From assembly GCA_009809945.1 (NCBI GenBank), contig WTPW01000013.1, positions 1,034,642 through 1,098,641 of the forward strand: a DNA stretch of 64,000 nt. Direction: 5' to 3'. This stretch comes from Gigaspora margarita. Its lineage: Eukaryota > Glomeromycota > Glomeromycetes > Diversisporales > Gigasporaceae. Position 1 is the stretch's first letter, and each line of letters starts with the position of its first letter. The notes below the pieces were generated by a model. That model worked only from the letters and a program-made list of their open reading frames with translations, had not been told where the DNA came from and made no database searches. Below, piece by piece: positions 23,559 to 35,829 of this stretch. A program made the translations under genes and the position numbers.

Positions 23559-24965
23559 ATGAAAACATCAGTATTACCAAAGTTCTCTAACTATTCTAAA
23601 ATGATAATATTACCGAACGAATGCCTTCTCAAGATATTTGATTACCTCTTGGCAGATTATAAAAGTTTATTTTCTTGCCTTCTTGTGAACCGTCAATGGT
23701 GTAGAGTTATGGTACCAATATTATGGAATGATCCAATAAAACATTTTAACGATGGTAGATTTATAAAAATATGCCTTTTATTACTAAACGTTGAAGAACA
23801 ATCTCTATTAATCCCTTTTAAAATTATACACCCAAATTATTCAAACCCATTATTTGAATATACACGCAATATTAAATCAATTGATAGTATTTATTTAAGT
23901 AAAGGGATCAAGAATTGGCTTGAAGAATATGACGATAATGAAACTCAAATTTCAATTTATTATGATGAGCGTTTAAATGCTATTAAATGTTCTCTAATTT
24001 CTATGTTTCAACGAACAAGCAAGAAACTTAAATATTTAAATTTTAATGGAATTATTTATGATAAAATAATATTTGAAAATCTTTACAAATGCACCACTAC
24101 TATAACATCTTTAATTCTTAAATATAATCAACTTGACTTTGATGAAAATAAATCATTAGCAGAGGTCCTTAGCAAAAATAGCAATATAACTTCTTTAAGT
24201 ATTTGTGTTAATCGACTTAATTCTGAAGATATAATAGTATTATCGGAGGCTTTTTGCAAGAACACTACATTAACTTCCTTAAGTCTTGAGTACAATCAAC
24301 TTAATTATGAAGGAATAGAAGCATTGACAGTGGCACTTTCTAATAACTCTACTTTAACTTCTTTGAATCTTAAATATAATCAACTTGGCCCTAAGGAAGG
24401 AAAAATATTAGCAAAGATTGTTTGCATAAACACCACTCTAACTTCTTTAAATCTTTCTAATAATCTACTTGGTCCTGAAGGAGGAATGGCATTAGCGGAT
24501 GTTCTTTATACAAACACTAATTTGATTTTTTTAAATATTTGTGGCAATCTACTTGGTTCTGATGGAGTAATAGCACTAGCAAAAGCTCTTTGTGCAAACT
24601 CCACTTTAACTTTTTTGGATCTTTCCAATAATCAATTTGATACTAAGGGAGGAATAGCGTTAGCAGAGGCTCTATATACGAACACCACACTTACTACTTT
24701 GAATCTTAAATACAATCAACTTTGTTCTGAAAGTGGAAAATCATTAGCAAAAGTTCTTTACATAAACATTACTTTAACCTTTTTAGATATTTCTAACAAT
24801 CTACTTGGTTTTGAGGGTGCAATAGCATTAGTAGAGTCACTTCGCGAGAACATTACATTGACTTCTTTGGATCTTGGATTCAATTTACTTAGTTCCGCGG
24901 AAGAAAAAATCTTGACAGAGGTTTTTTGTAAGAATACTAAATCTTTAGCTTCTACGCCTGTATAG
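23559..24965 (+). CDS. F-box-like protein with ribonuclease-inhibitor-type leucine-rich repeats
   Basis: This is the only long intact gene in the window, 468 residues without an intron. Residues 15-58 (ILPNECLLKIFDYLL ... NRQWCRVMVPILW) match an F-box-like domain, which in the family binds SKP1 in SCF ubiquitin ligases. After a linker, residues about 182-460 form ten 28-residue repeats of the pattern LTSLxLxxNxL...GxxALAxxL, the ribonuclease-inhibitor/NLRC-type LRR that builds a horseshoe binding surface. No signal peptide or membrane segment is seen. Met1 is used because the frame opens there; Met15 at 23601, directly before the F-box, is an equal alternative. Such genes are greatly expanded in arbuscular mycorrhizal fungi. 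A substrate-receptor role is inferred; the target is unknown. A 246-bp MITE begins 118 bp after the stop. Confidence 0.93.
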   Translation: MKTSVLPKFSNYSKMIILPNECLLKIFDYLLADYKSLFSCLLVNRQWCRVMVPILWNDPIKHFNDGRFIKICLLLLNVEEQSLLIPFKIIHPNYSNPLFEYTRNIKSIDSIYLSKGIKNWLEEYDDNETQISIYYDERLNAIKCSLISMFQRTSKKLKYLNFNGIIYDKIIFENLYKCTTTITSLILKYNQLDFDENKSLAEVLSKNSNITSLSICVNRLNSEDIIVLSEAFCKNTTLTSLSLEYNQLNYEGIEALTVALSNNSTLTSLNLKYNQLGPKEGKILAKIVCINTTLTSLNLSNNLLGPEGGMALADVLYTNTNLIFLNICGNLLGSDGVIALAKALCANSTLTFLDLSNNQFDTKGGIALAEALYTNTTLTTLNLKYNQLCSESGKSLAKVLYINITLTFLDISNNLLGFEGAIALVESLRENITLTSLDLGFNLLSSAEEKILTEVFCKNTKSLASTPV

Positions 24966-25082
24966 GATTTTGGTATGATGAATATTACTTTCTAACCTAA
25001 ATTTTTTATTTATTTATATTTATATTTCATTTTTGTTATGTAAAATGATTCATATATTATACCTAATTTACAAATATATTAA

Positions 25083-25328
25083 GGCCGTTGGAGTTATAAT
25101 TTCGTTTAATGTTCCTTTATGGTGCTTAAACGCAGTGGGGAAGATGGTCAATTTAAACAAACATTATGTTATATTGCAAAAATAATCACTTTATTCTGGT
25201 TGACTTATAAACGCGTGATTTATTGGAATCTCAAGACGTAATGAACGTTCTGATTGGCCTTTTTAATTTCAGGAGCTCTTGGAGGTGGAGGGAGAGAACG
25301 TTAAACGAAATTGTGACTTCAATTGGCC
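25083..25328. mobile_element. 246-bp MITE with TAA duplication
   Basis: GGCCGTTGGAGTTATAATTT and (minus strand) GGCCAATTGAAGTCACAATT form the ends, followed on both sides by TCGTTTAA. TAA flanks both ends (25080-25082, 25329-25331), consistent with PIF/Harbinger-type insertion. It lies in the 3' flank of the F-box/LRR gene and could overlap its transcript end. No coding. Confidence 0.75.
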
Positions 25329-25763
25329 TAACTAAGCAAACAATAAAATTTACTACTGATTATAATAGATTTGGATTTATTTTTCGATATGTTACATAAT
25401 CGATTTACAATTAATATTAGTCATATAACATAAAATTGTTATGAGCTGACTTGATCTAACTCGAGTATGCAAGTAATGTATGTTGAGTGTTAATTAATCT
25501 TTTTACTAAATCGTAATCGTCCCGGAATCTGGAAATATTAAAATGTGTATTTATGATTGGCTAAACATTAGTCTATTAGGAATAATTTTTATTCTATGTA
25601 TTACCGGTAGTTAATATTTCTACGTTTTTGAGATTTGAGTGAGATATATCAATAACTGTAGAATTCGAAAATAGCTTTGGATAAAAATAACAAGCGTAGT
25701 ATTAGTAATTCCTTCGTTAAAAATCTATAAAAATATCCGATTTCCAAACCCAAATATAAAAAG

Positions 25764-27205
25764 TAGTGTTGGTCATTTTGTGTAAGTTATTAGGATTTAA
25801 TGTAAGCTACATTTTAGTTTATGTAAGTTACAATGTAGTGTAAGTTTTAAATTATAACATCATGGTGAACACAACAACATACATAGTTTTATGAAAAATA
25901 AAGTGTTTTGCATGAATTCATGCGAAACTATGCCTTTTCAATCAAGAATTTTTTTTTACGTGACATTTATCTAAGATGTATATTTTTAATTTCTAATTAG
26001 TTTGGTTAACAAGTGATTATCTTTATCATTTGTCCCAGAATAAATAAGAACAGTTATAATGCTGGCCATGTTTAATCATAATTCCGGCCGGCATTAAATC
26101 TATAATTTGTAACTTACACATATGGGCGGATTTAATGCATATAAAAGATCATTTGAAAATGTGACAAAACATGTCATTATAGTATTATAAAAAAAAAATC
26201 AATAAATTTGGCCCATAGCCAGAATAATTCGGCCTTTTTCATTGGGGTGCGCTGTGGCCTATGTAAATCAAAACTATATGTAGTATCATATAAAAATTAA
26301 ATATTGGAGATTTTTTGTAATTAGTGATCAGGATATTTGATCAGAATAATGAATCGGGTTATTTATCACTTTTTATATATATTTTAATAGCAAAGAATGA
26401 GTGAATGTTTTTAGATGTCCAGAGCGAATTACTTTATTTTTTCAATTTTTTTTTGTATAAATCCATTCTTAAACACGTTAGTAACAAAGTTACGTTAAAA
26501 ATTTTTATCTCTAGTATTAAATTTTTTTTTACCTGCAACGTAAATATCTCTCTTTGGATAGTACACAATATAAACAGAATTTTTGTAAAGAGTCAACTTG
26601 AAATTTAAATATTAATGTTAAAAAAATTTCAACGTAATTTTGTTATTAACGTGTTTAAGAATGGATTTATGCAAAAAAATTTTGAAAAAAGTAAAGCAAT
26701 TCATTCTAGATATCTAAAACATTCAACTCATTCTTTACTATTAAAATCAGGGTTGTCACGTTTACTATGTTTGTTCTATTGGCTTCTAATTCTATTCACT
26801 TTTTTCATTTTTCTATTGTAAATTTTCAGTATTAAATTTTACTAATTAAATATAAAAATATTTTAAATTTATTATTTTACTAATGGTCTAACAATATATA
26901 TTTAATTAATTGCAAATTATTAATAAAAAAAAATTTTTTTATATAAAGACAAAAAATCAAGCTTTTGTTCTATTGTTCTATTTGCCAACACTGATTAAAA
27001 TATATATAAAAAGTGATAAATTAACCCGATACATTATTCTGATCAAATATCCTGATCACTAATTACATTTTTATATGATACTACATATAGTTTTGATTTA
27101 CATAGGCCACAGCGCACCCCACTGTTTCATGTTTACTTCCTTTTCAACTTACGATGTAAGTTACAAAATGCAAGTTACGTTGTCGGGTAAGTTATCCCAA
27201 CCCTA
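25764..27205. mobile_element. hAT-like element with GTAAGTTAC words
   Basis: The left end TAGTGTTGG and right end (TAGGGTTGGGATAACTTACC on the minus strand) carry subterminal arrays of GTAAGTTAC and variants (25783-25850, 27140-27195). I found no matching octamer duplication. A second inverted-repeat element (26245-27123) is inserted inside it. Two small forward frames near 26405-26821 are AT-driven and rejected. Confidence 0.55.
26245..27123. repeat. 879-bp TIR element nested in 25764-27205
   Basis: GGGGTGCGCTGTGGCCTATG at 26245 is exactly mirrored at 27104-27123. The arms extend about 150 bp inward (ATCAAAACTATATGTAGTAT, GTGATCAGGATATTTGATCA, TTATCACTTTTTATATATAT) with minor differences and a short deletion. 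The interior is AT-rich with no coding. The arms are well conserved, so it is younger than most neighbours. Confidence 0.75.
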
Positions 27206-27748
27206 AGTATAATAAACATATATATTTATGAATTATGAAATTTTAAAGATATGCAATATGTATTTATGGAAAAGTTTCGACATTATTAACTAAAAGTTTT
27301 GTTAAAATTTTCTGTTAGATTAAGTCAAATAATTAGTTCATATTAAAAGAACTGTTATTAATATCACAATTTTGCAATAACCCTTTTTTTTTGTTTGCAA
27401 AAGTTGTCAAACTTGTTTTAATTGCGTAGAGCTTGAAATCGGTTTAATTTTATAAAATGGTTCAAACTATTTTTGAATTGTTGTATAATCTTGAAATTTG
27501 ACTGACATGAGTAATATTAAATTTTAATCTGGGTGAGGAATAGATGAACTCTTATAATTATTATAAAATAATGACATTTTATCGTCAATAGAATTCTTTC
27601 TCAAATATTGCTTTTCTTGCACGTTAAATAATCAGGGAGTAAGTATATAATTTTCACAAAACAACGTACCCATTTTATAGTCAATAGAATTTTTTTCCGT
27701 TAAATATTATTTCTTTGTTCTTTTGTTTACGTGTTAAAAAAAATTCAG

Positions 27749-28425
27749 GGGGATTGCATAGAATGGCCCGGAAAATGAAAATAATTACATATAAAGGTCC
27801 AAAGTGAAAATAATTATTGCGATTTGCAAAATGATTTATTTTTGTTCAAATTTGTAGATCGCTGTAGCTCGATTGTGCGATTGTACAAACCGAATTTAGC
27901 AAGCCTAACGAAGATTATGAAAATAACGTGTTCAGATTGAATTTTTGACTTAGAAATCACTTAACAATCACACAATAGGACAACAATCAGGTGATTGTAT
28001 AGGTGAGCGACAGTTTACATATATGATCAAAAATAAATCATTTTGTAAATCGCAATAAATATAAGGACCAGAATTTTGAAAAACTTTACAATTAAAGGGC
28101 CTGCACCAAAATTAGTTATGAAACGTAAGTCATACTTTATGAATGTTACTACGCGTTAATAAAAGGATTTAGTACTCATAAAGAAAGATATACTATAAGA
28201 CGCTAAGACAATATTGATTAAAAAGTAACACGTTTAGCCATCAAAAGAAAATTATATTTATATAAGTTTTAAAAAATTGCAATTTAATTATTTATGATAA
28301 AATTTGGGTCATTGACTGTAAAATTTTTCAAGATTTGGGCCCTTATATTTAATTATTTTCACTTTTGGCCCTTATATGTAATTATTTACATTTTTTGGGT
28401 CTTTATATGCAATTTCCCCAAAAAA
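27749..28425. repeat. Palindromic element with ATATAAGGGCC words
   Basis: The left end (GGGGATTGCAT, TAATTACATATAAAGGTCC, AAAGTGAAAATAATTA) is mirrored at 28330-28423. Arrays of ATATAAGGGCC-like words and an inner inverted pair (TGCGATTTGCAAAATGATTT) extend the arms. The element is flanked on both sides by copies of a repeat of about 120 bp (27545-27740 and 28435-28560; TATAATTT..., CAATAGAATT), so it may have entered a tandem repeat. Confidence 0.6.
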
Positions 28426-28429
28426 TTGC

Positions 28430-29280
28430 TAGGAATAAGCATATAATTTATTCATAAGATATCACACAAATTTATTATCAATAGTATTCCCTTTAAGGAT
28501 TACTTTGTTTTTTTTTTTACTTATGTTACTTATGTGTTACAAGTTCATTCTTTTGCTTGTTAAAATACAACATTGTAAGCATCTTCAATGATTCAGTACT
28601 TAAATTTTACCGATTGTCTAGAAAAATGTTATTATAAACAGAAAAGCTATGCTAAACTGCACAAGAAGAATTCAGCAACCAAGTATAGTCAAGAACTATT
28701 TGGTATAAAAGGTGAGTTAAATAAGTTACGTATGTATAAAATTTTTATTAATAATAAAATACGTATCACAAACTAGAATTTAGAACTTGTTTATTTTTCT
28801 AATGTCAAAATCGATTAAAACCAGTTTTAACATAAGAAAACCGGTTTCAAACTCTATCACAAACTATAATGCAAAATGGAAATTTGATAATTTTAGATAA
28901 AAGTTCTCTAGAATTTAAAAACTTAAAAAAATTTTAGATTTTTTGTAAAAATTTTATATCTAAATTTACAGGTCCCTTGCTTGGACCCGATTCAAAATTT
29001 CAATCTGATTCGATTCTTTAAAAATATCAATCCGATCAGAACACTAGTGATAGGCAGTTTGGTGGTTTTTTTTTCACACATTTCAATACAATCTAATTCA
29101 GTAATTCTGGTCAAATTCGCAGATTGATAGCCAAATGATCTGCAAATTTGACCAGAATTAGATTGTTAATGTTTACGTTTACTTGATCTTGAAATTTGAT
29201 GGTCAAATATGCAGTTATGATGAAATGTTCATTTTTATAATTTTAACTCCTTTCATTTTTTTACATTATAATGCAAGTGC

Positions 29281-29311
<31 letters not shown>

Positions 29312-29450
29312 TATTTATTCATTTTTTTAATAATTATTCTAATTTTTACATTATATTTATTAAACTTTTATAATGTAGTAAACAGTCTGGACATCTTTAG
29401 ATTGGCACAATATATTGTAGGTCCTCCATTTACTTCCCAAGTAAGTATTG
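28430..29450. other. AT-rich stretch with poly-A tract
   Basis: Contains a flanking repeat copy, a short forward frame at 28588-28776 without recognisable features, a small inverted repeat around 29100-29165 (CTGGTCAAATTCGCAGATTG against AATCTGATTC/GCAAATTTGACCAG-type sequence), and a pure A tract at about 29281-29307. No gene that I can support. Confidence 0.45.
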
Positions 29451-29456
29451 CATATA

Positions 29457-30296
29457 CAGTGGCCTACCATATTATTATGGACACTTTTTAAAATTTTATA
29501 TTGAGCTAATTAAATAAGATATAAATCTAAAAATTATACAAATTATTCTTTAAATCTAAAATTTTTAAATAAAAAAAAGTTTGCAAAATTCTATGCAGTA
29601 GTTTTTAAGTTAATTAAAGTTATACAATTTTGTGTAATGTTACACTTGTACGAAATTAGTGATTTTAAAAAATTAGTTATCATAATTACTATATATTAAA
29701 AAAATTTTTTTTATTAAGTTAACTATATATAATTATTATGTAAAATTTGTTCAGTGTAATAAATTACATATAATTCTAAATTTTTAAAAACTTATAAAAA
29801 ATTTTAAGCAAAATATTATTATTTAAAGTTAATAAAAAATTTTAAGCAAAATATTATTATTTAAAGTTAATGTTAAATTATTAAAATTAACAAATTACCA
29901 AATATAGTAATTTTATTACTATATATAGTAAATATCTAAATATTTTTTAAAAATTATAAAATTTTCAAAATATGTATAATTTGTCATACTAAATGACTTT
30001 ATTAAAAAAAATTTCTAGCTTATTAATACAAAAAAAAAGTTTAATATATACTAAAAATTAAAAGTTATATTTATATTAAATCTATATTAAAAACTAGTAA
30101 ATCGTACAAATGAAAAAATCTAAAAATATTTTAAACTTAATTATTTCAAAAAGTACTGCATAGAATTTTATAATTTTTTTTTATTTAAAAGCTTTAGATT
30201 CAACTAATATTATATATAATTTTTAGCTTTATATTTTATTTATTTAGCTCAATATAAAATTTCAAAAAGTGTCCATAATAATATGGTAGGCCACTG
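29457..30296. mobile_element. 840-bp Tc1/mariner-like element without transposase
   Basis: Inverted ends CAGTGGCCTACCATATTATT continue as near-identical sequence for about 55 bp (ATGGACACTTTTT..., AAATTTTATATTGAGCTAA). The arms stay recognisable for about 200 bp (TTCTATGCAGTA in both). TA flanks both ends (29455-29456 and 30297-30298). CAGTG ends with TA duplication are characteristic of Tc1/mariner elements, and the GGACAC motif is also frequent in their ends. The middle is AT-rich with no transposase, so it must be mobilised in trans. Confidence 0.85.
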
Positions 30297-30301
30297 TAAA
30301 T

Positions 30302-30470
30302 TAGACTTGGAAAAGAAGATTCTTAGCTGGAGTTAATTCATGATACCTTTATAGATTGGAATGTTATTTATCATGAGACAAAGGTTATTAATCAAGAGAC
30401 TAAACTTTTAATGGAAAGGCCTACTGATTCCAAAAAAGGTACAGTTTTGAACCTTTATGCACTCCAATAA
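30302..30470 (+). pseudogene. Very short coding-like fragment
   Basis: A forward frame next to the Tc1-like element reads LELIHDTFIDWNVIYHETK and further polar residues after one TAG stop, ending at TAA near 30470. It could be the remnant of a gene interrupted by the element. No family is recognised. The following 30480-32285 is AT-rich and I see no supportable gene there. Confidence 0.22.
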
Positions 30471-33112
30471 AAGTTGTTGTATTGACAGCCTAAAAGCTCT
30501 GCATGGAAAATGCCTGAATAGAACAAGCTTTAGCAATAAATCACTGCGAGATACGACTTTTATTTGAGCTAACATCTTTTTTTTTCCTCTTTTTTGTAAT
30601 TAGAGTTTAAAGAGAAGATGAATCAATGGCCATTAACTATGTAATAACAGTCTGGTCAAGATAAGTAACAACTCAAGAATTACTAAATACAGAAATGAAA
30701 AAGGTATAGGAAGAGGTTATTACTTACAGCTAGGTTGTGAATAGACAGCTATAAGACACTATTAGATATATAAAAAACTAAAATAGACATATATTTGTCA
30801 ATAATTTTTAACATTAGACTATGTAAGCTCACAACCCTGGTTATAGTATTACTTTATTGAAAATTATACTGAGATCATTATAATTTGAACCAATAAATGC
30901 ATCTGCATTGAGAATTCACGATTTAGTCACTAAGTTGATTTTTCATTTCCTATTGCATGTTTTTCAAAATTTCAGTCTGTGGTAGTTTTTTTTTAATGTA
31001 CTATAAATTAATAGGCTCACATTTATATCTGGTCACATAAAGTTAGTTTTTTATTTTGAATAGCGTGTAAGAGAATTTGGTCAGTATCAATTTTTTCTAT
31101 CAGGCTTATTAGATAATTCCAGGAACTCAAGGTCTTCATCAGATGGTGCTGGATACATCTATGGAAAAATAAATAGCAAAAATAAAATAATTAGAACAAT
31201 TAGGAATTCAAAAAAAAAAAGGGTCAGCATATAATAGTCATGTAATAGAAAATGAAAAATTAACTTTGCATGGCCTTATTACTTGAAGGTTTAAATAAAT
31301 TATTAGAATTAAACCAAATAGTACACCAATCTTGTAAAATATATATTTAATAACAGATAAATATAAAGAATGTTTAGAAATTTAAATAAATCTTCTAAAA
31401 GTTTAGTGCTATCATAGAACATAACTTAGCTGTTAATAATATTTGTCAATTACTAATTTTTAAAATCACTTATAGCAGTTGTTCATACACTGTCTAAACT
31501 AATTATTGAGAATTCTTCTAATTTACTGATTGATATTTTAAGAACTTTTATGAGCATTATTACTTATTGCAATTGTTTAAAATAACAAGAGGGTAGCATG
31601 TAGCTTATTTTGCAAACATACAGTATAGTATCATTATACAAAATAAAAATCTAACTTGTTATAAAGATACCTTTGTTATGCAAATAAATATCTAACTTTT
31701 CAAAAATTACCTGTTAGTTATACAAATTTAAACATATAACATATTAAACAATTATATAATAAGTCTATACAAAACCAGATCTCAGTATTATATATATTCT
31801 TCAGGGTTCTGATACCCTTCTAAATAAGAAAAACAAAAATGGGTGAAGTGCAGAAGGTTGTACTATACAATACTAATGTTTGAGAAAAACTTGTAAATAG
31901 CTTGTTAGTAACATATTACATGCACGTATGTATGTTCGTATTTTGCATGTCCAAATTAAAATTTGCATGCTGCTAATACCAAAACTCACCTGAACCCTAA
32001 TAATTTAGTGCATCAAAACTAAGATATCACCTTATTCTTTTTACATAATTAATTAGAATTAAAAATAGAATTGAATACTATTATTTGTGCATCAAATTAA
32101 TGTGTTATTTGCTCTTAAATTAATACAGTAATAACTAAAAAACATCCTATCCTTAAAAAAAAACCTTTTTAAACTTTGAATTGATGCAACTTTAATTTGA
32201 AGTACAATAAATATTAAATCTGATTCAAATTAAACTATTTGAATTACCAATAGTAACAAATTATCATAATCTTCATATTTGAGCATGTTCACTCTCCAGT
32301 ACAAGTTTTAGCATAATGGCCTAGCTATTTATATTTGCTATATTTATGACCTTTACTATTACCCATAAATTTACTACCAGAACCTATATCTTCATTACTA
32401 ACCAATTTGTTGTCTTTTAGAGGATGTTTACTTTTACTTGATTTTTGTTCAATACTAGATTTGAGTCTTTTAGGAGGCTGTCCCCTATGCTTTTAATAGT
32501 AGGATTCATAATAATATAATTCTCATCTTGATTTATAATAATATAATCTTCATCTTGATTTATCATATTATTTTTATCTTGATTCATAATATGATTTTTA
32601 TTTTGATCATCATTCACTTTGTTTTGTGCTTTACTAAGAAAATCACCAAGTATGCCTGACAATTCATCATACATATTAACTCTAATTGCAAGAGCAATCA
32701 CTTTTTTTGACAGTTCAAAGAGCGTTGCATATCTTGCTTTAGCTAGTTTTGTAGTTGGTTTGGATGTTTATATACTAGAATGAATTGAGAAAAGTTGTTG
32801 CAATATTACATTATGTGCAACATTGAGAACCTCCAATTTCTCAAATTTAGGAATAGATATTGCAAAAATAAATTATTTTGTGGTTCAGTTCTAAGTACCA
32901 ACGATTTGGAAGGAGTATAATATAAAACATAGCTGCTAGTGAATATGTACCAATGTAAAAAAAGTGTCGACAAATCAGTTCTTTATTTATTAGAAGAAGG
33001 CAGGTACATAAATGTGTACTATCGTTAAGTAATACTACATAATGTCCACATTTAGAAGTTCCTGTATGACGTACATGCCAAACTTGAAGAATTATTTTGT
33101 GTGGTACCATAT

Positions 33113-33422
33113 ATTGCCAAAAATAAGCTACCTCCGAAAATAAGCTACCCCCCTGATTTTTTTTAAAAATCTTAAAAAACCTGTTAGCAGTTGCTACATA
33201 TAAAAGTCTAAATTTTACTAAGTAAATCTCAAAGGTGCTATTGAGTAAACTTATTCGGCACATAAAAATACACATATAGTAAAAATTTGGTATCATTTGG
33301 ACAACTTTTATTAGTACGTTTTTCAATTATTTCAAAACCTCAATGTTTCGAAAATAAGCTACCTCACATTTTTTCGTGTAATTTTTGGCCAAAAAAGGTA
33401 GCTTATTTTCGGACACATACAG
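33113..33422. mobile_element. 310-bp insertion with AAAATAAGCTACC words
   Basis: Four copies of AAAATAAGCTACC occur, two at each end in opposite orientation. The right end reads CTGTATGTGTCCGAAAATAA on the minus strand, followed by TA. It interrupts the MULE frame just upstream of VPHKIILQVWHV, so it is a secondary insertion. TA flanks and a GTCCGAAAAT end suggest a Tc1/mariner-type MITE; the left end is decayed. Confidence 0.6.
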
Positions 33423-34142
33423 TATATTGTGTATTAGTTATACAAATAAAATTTGACAAACATTATATTCTTCTTCTCTAATTTAGAGACCAATATTACT
33501 ATCATCTACATGCTCTTTAATCAATACCTGCTACTCATTAATATTCATTAATATGCACAGCATCATAGCAAATACTTAAATTCATCTGATCTCTCTGCTT
33601 GCTAAGGATAGTGATGTGAGATATTTTTTCAGAATTTCTTCTGTCTCAGAAATAAATTGACCACTTAATCTTGGTAAACCAACTATTGGAAGTGCATTAC
33701 ATTGAATTTCAAATTTCATAAGATGTTCCTCTTGATTAATATAATCATTAAGATTAGTAAATAAATTATACAATGAGGTTGAACGATCTACCTTTTGATG
33801 GATGTGTATATTTATGGATTCTATCCTTTGAATACTTTGTATACCTCCTGTGAATATTCTATTAATCCAAGGAATTTACTATAAACATTTATTGACATAC
33901 ATCAGAAAATTTTATATATAGATATTGATCGATATATAACACTTAATCATTTTATATCAATTATAAAATATCATTAAATATCAATTAATTGAATAAAAAT
34001 CGATATATATCTAAATCGATATATATTATTTTTTTATTTTAAATTGTTATATATCTATAAATCGATTATAATCAGAATTATTTGAAACAATATATAACGA
34101 TTAACAGATCTTTAATGATTACATAATGTTTTGACCGTCACC

Positions 34143-34146
<4 letters not shown>

Positions 34147-34183
<37 letters not shown>
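34147..34183. repeat. Poly-A tract
   Basis: An uninterrupted run of about 37 A, followed by T/C-rich low-complexity sequence to about 34390. It could be a retroposed poly-A tail, but no reverse transcriptase sequence or target duplication supports that. Confidence 0.8.
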
Positions 34184-34186
<3 letters not shown>

Positions 34187-34925
34187 CGCTAAAAAAAAAG
34201 ACAAAGACAAAATAAAAATAATTGGCATATTAAAAAAATTGGCTTAAAAAAAGTGTTTTCGAATAATTTTTACTTTTCTCTCCCTTTTTTTTTCCTTTTC
34301 CTTTTTTTTTTTCTCTTCCTTTTTTTTCCCTCTTCCTTTTTTTTCTCATTTTTTTTTCTCATTTTTTTTTTAATATTTTGAATATATTCGAAATATTTTA
34401 GGACTGGGCTAGATTAGTAGATCTGTATCCTGGATCATATCAAGAATGCGTTTAATTAATATTTTCAAAATATTTTGATTTGTTTCGAAATATTTTGATA
34501 ATTGTAGTACAAGATCAGATTAGATCTTTGTTTATTTTTTTTGTTTATAATTTAGATCTTCTATTACTTTTACATTGTTTTTTCATTTTCATTTTGTTTT
34601 TTTTGTTACGTTTTGTTTCATTTAGTATCATTTTGTTTTATTTGTTTTTTCATTTTTTTTCTTTTATTTATTATTTTTAATGTTTTTTTTTATTTTATTT
34701 CTACAAAAAAACACTTTTTGGCATGAAGTATAGTGGCTTTCTGACACCTTGCGCAAGGCAACGCATTGGTGTTGTCCTAGTTGGTGTCATCACTGGTGTT
34801 GTAGTTGATGTCGTCATTGGTGTTGTTGTTGGAATTGTCACTAGCTGGTGTCGTTGACGTGTCTTTCAGTATTCTTGTAGATGGTATTGCTTAGATTTTT
34901 AGTGTTCTTGTAGGTGGTCCATTTT

Positions 34926-35070
34926 TTTTTCTTCTCTTGCGTTCATATGGGGTGGTCTTGCTCATTTCTCTTGCATTCGTATAGGGTGGTCTTGCTCATT
35001 CTCTTGTGTTCGTACGGGGTCATATGAGGTAATTTTTTTTGTTTCTCTTGTGTTTGTACGGGTGGTATAA
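34926..35070. repeat. Roughly 35-bp minisatellite (four copies)
   Basis: Units based on TCTCTTGCATTCGTATAGGG followed by TGGTCTTGCTCAT repeat about four times and degenerate to the right. It is GT-rich against an AT-rich background and lies inside the MULE insertion. Confidence 0.65.
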
Positions 35071-35496
35071 CACTAACACTTCTGAGAAATAGTTTTTTTA
35101 CTTACTATTTTTTTAGAAAATAGTGAAATTAAGTGAATATAAGCGAATAGAAGTGAATATGAGCGAATAGAAGCAAATATAATAGTTTATTTTTTTCATT
35201 TTCATTTTTTTCGTTATTTTTTTCGGTTTCATTTTTTGTTTTTTGTTCTTTTTATTTATTTTTTTAATTTTATTTTATTTTATTTATTCCTTAATTTAGT
35301 GGCAAATATGAGCAAATATAAGCGAATATAATTGAAAATAAGCAAATATAAGCAAATATAAGCAAATATAATAGTTTATTTTTTTTATTTTCATTTTATT
35401 TTCATTAATTTTTTCAGTTTCATTCTTTTTTTGGTTTTATTTTTTTGTCATTTTTTTATAATAATATATAATAAAATATGTAATATTTAAAATAGG

Positions 35497-35829
35497 ATTT
35501 TATAATTTGCCACACCTGCGTTGTAACACACTCTTCTGATAAACCAATCAGATCGTAGGATCAGGTGTAACATAAAATTGAAAAAAGAGCAATATTTTAA
35601 AAAATTGCTTGTAGCTCATAATTTTGCTTATGAAATTACTCTTCGTGCCCTAACAAAAAAAATTCCTTGCTAAATTTTACTATAAAACACTCACTACTCG
35701 CCTATGGATTATTCTCACCTCACCCTAACCCTAACTAACAAAAAGAATGGTCTATTTTGGTTGGTTTGATTTCACATTACACAGATCTTATAGGGTGCGT
35801 TACAACGCGGGTATGGCAAAATATAAAAT
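35497..35829. mobile_element. 333-bp MITE with TTTGCCAYACC ends
   Basis: TTGCCACACCTGCGTTGTAA at the left faces TTGCCATACCCGCGTTGTAA on the minus strand at the right. The interior includes ACCAATCAGATCGTAGGATC and GGTGTAACAT, motifs shared with the larger element at 42211-43228. No coding. It is nested in the insertion that splits the MULE. Confidence 0.7.

Noticed and set aside
32847..33326. Independent gene of 159 residues on the minus strand
   Set aside because: Its middle part is the SWIM finger of the MULE relic; the N-terminal third is read through the inserted MITE.
34147..34183. Retroposed poly-A tail
   Set aside because: No reverse transcriptase relic, transcript-like sequence or target duplication accompanies the A run.
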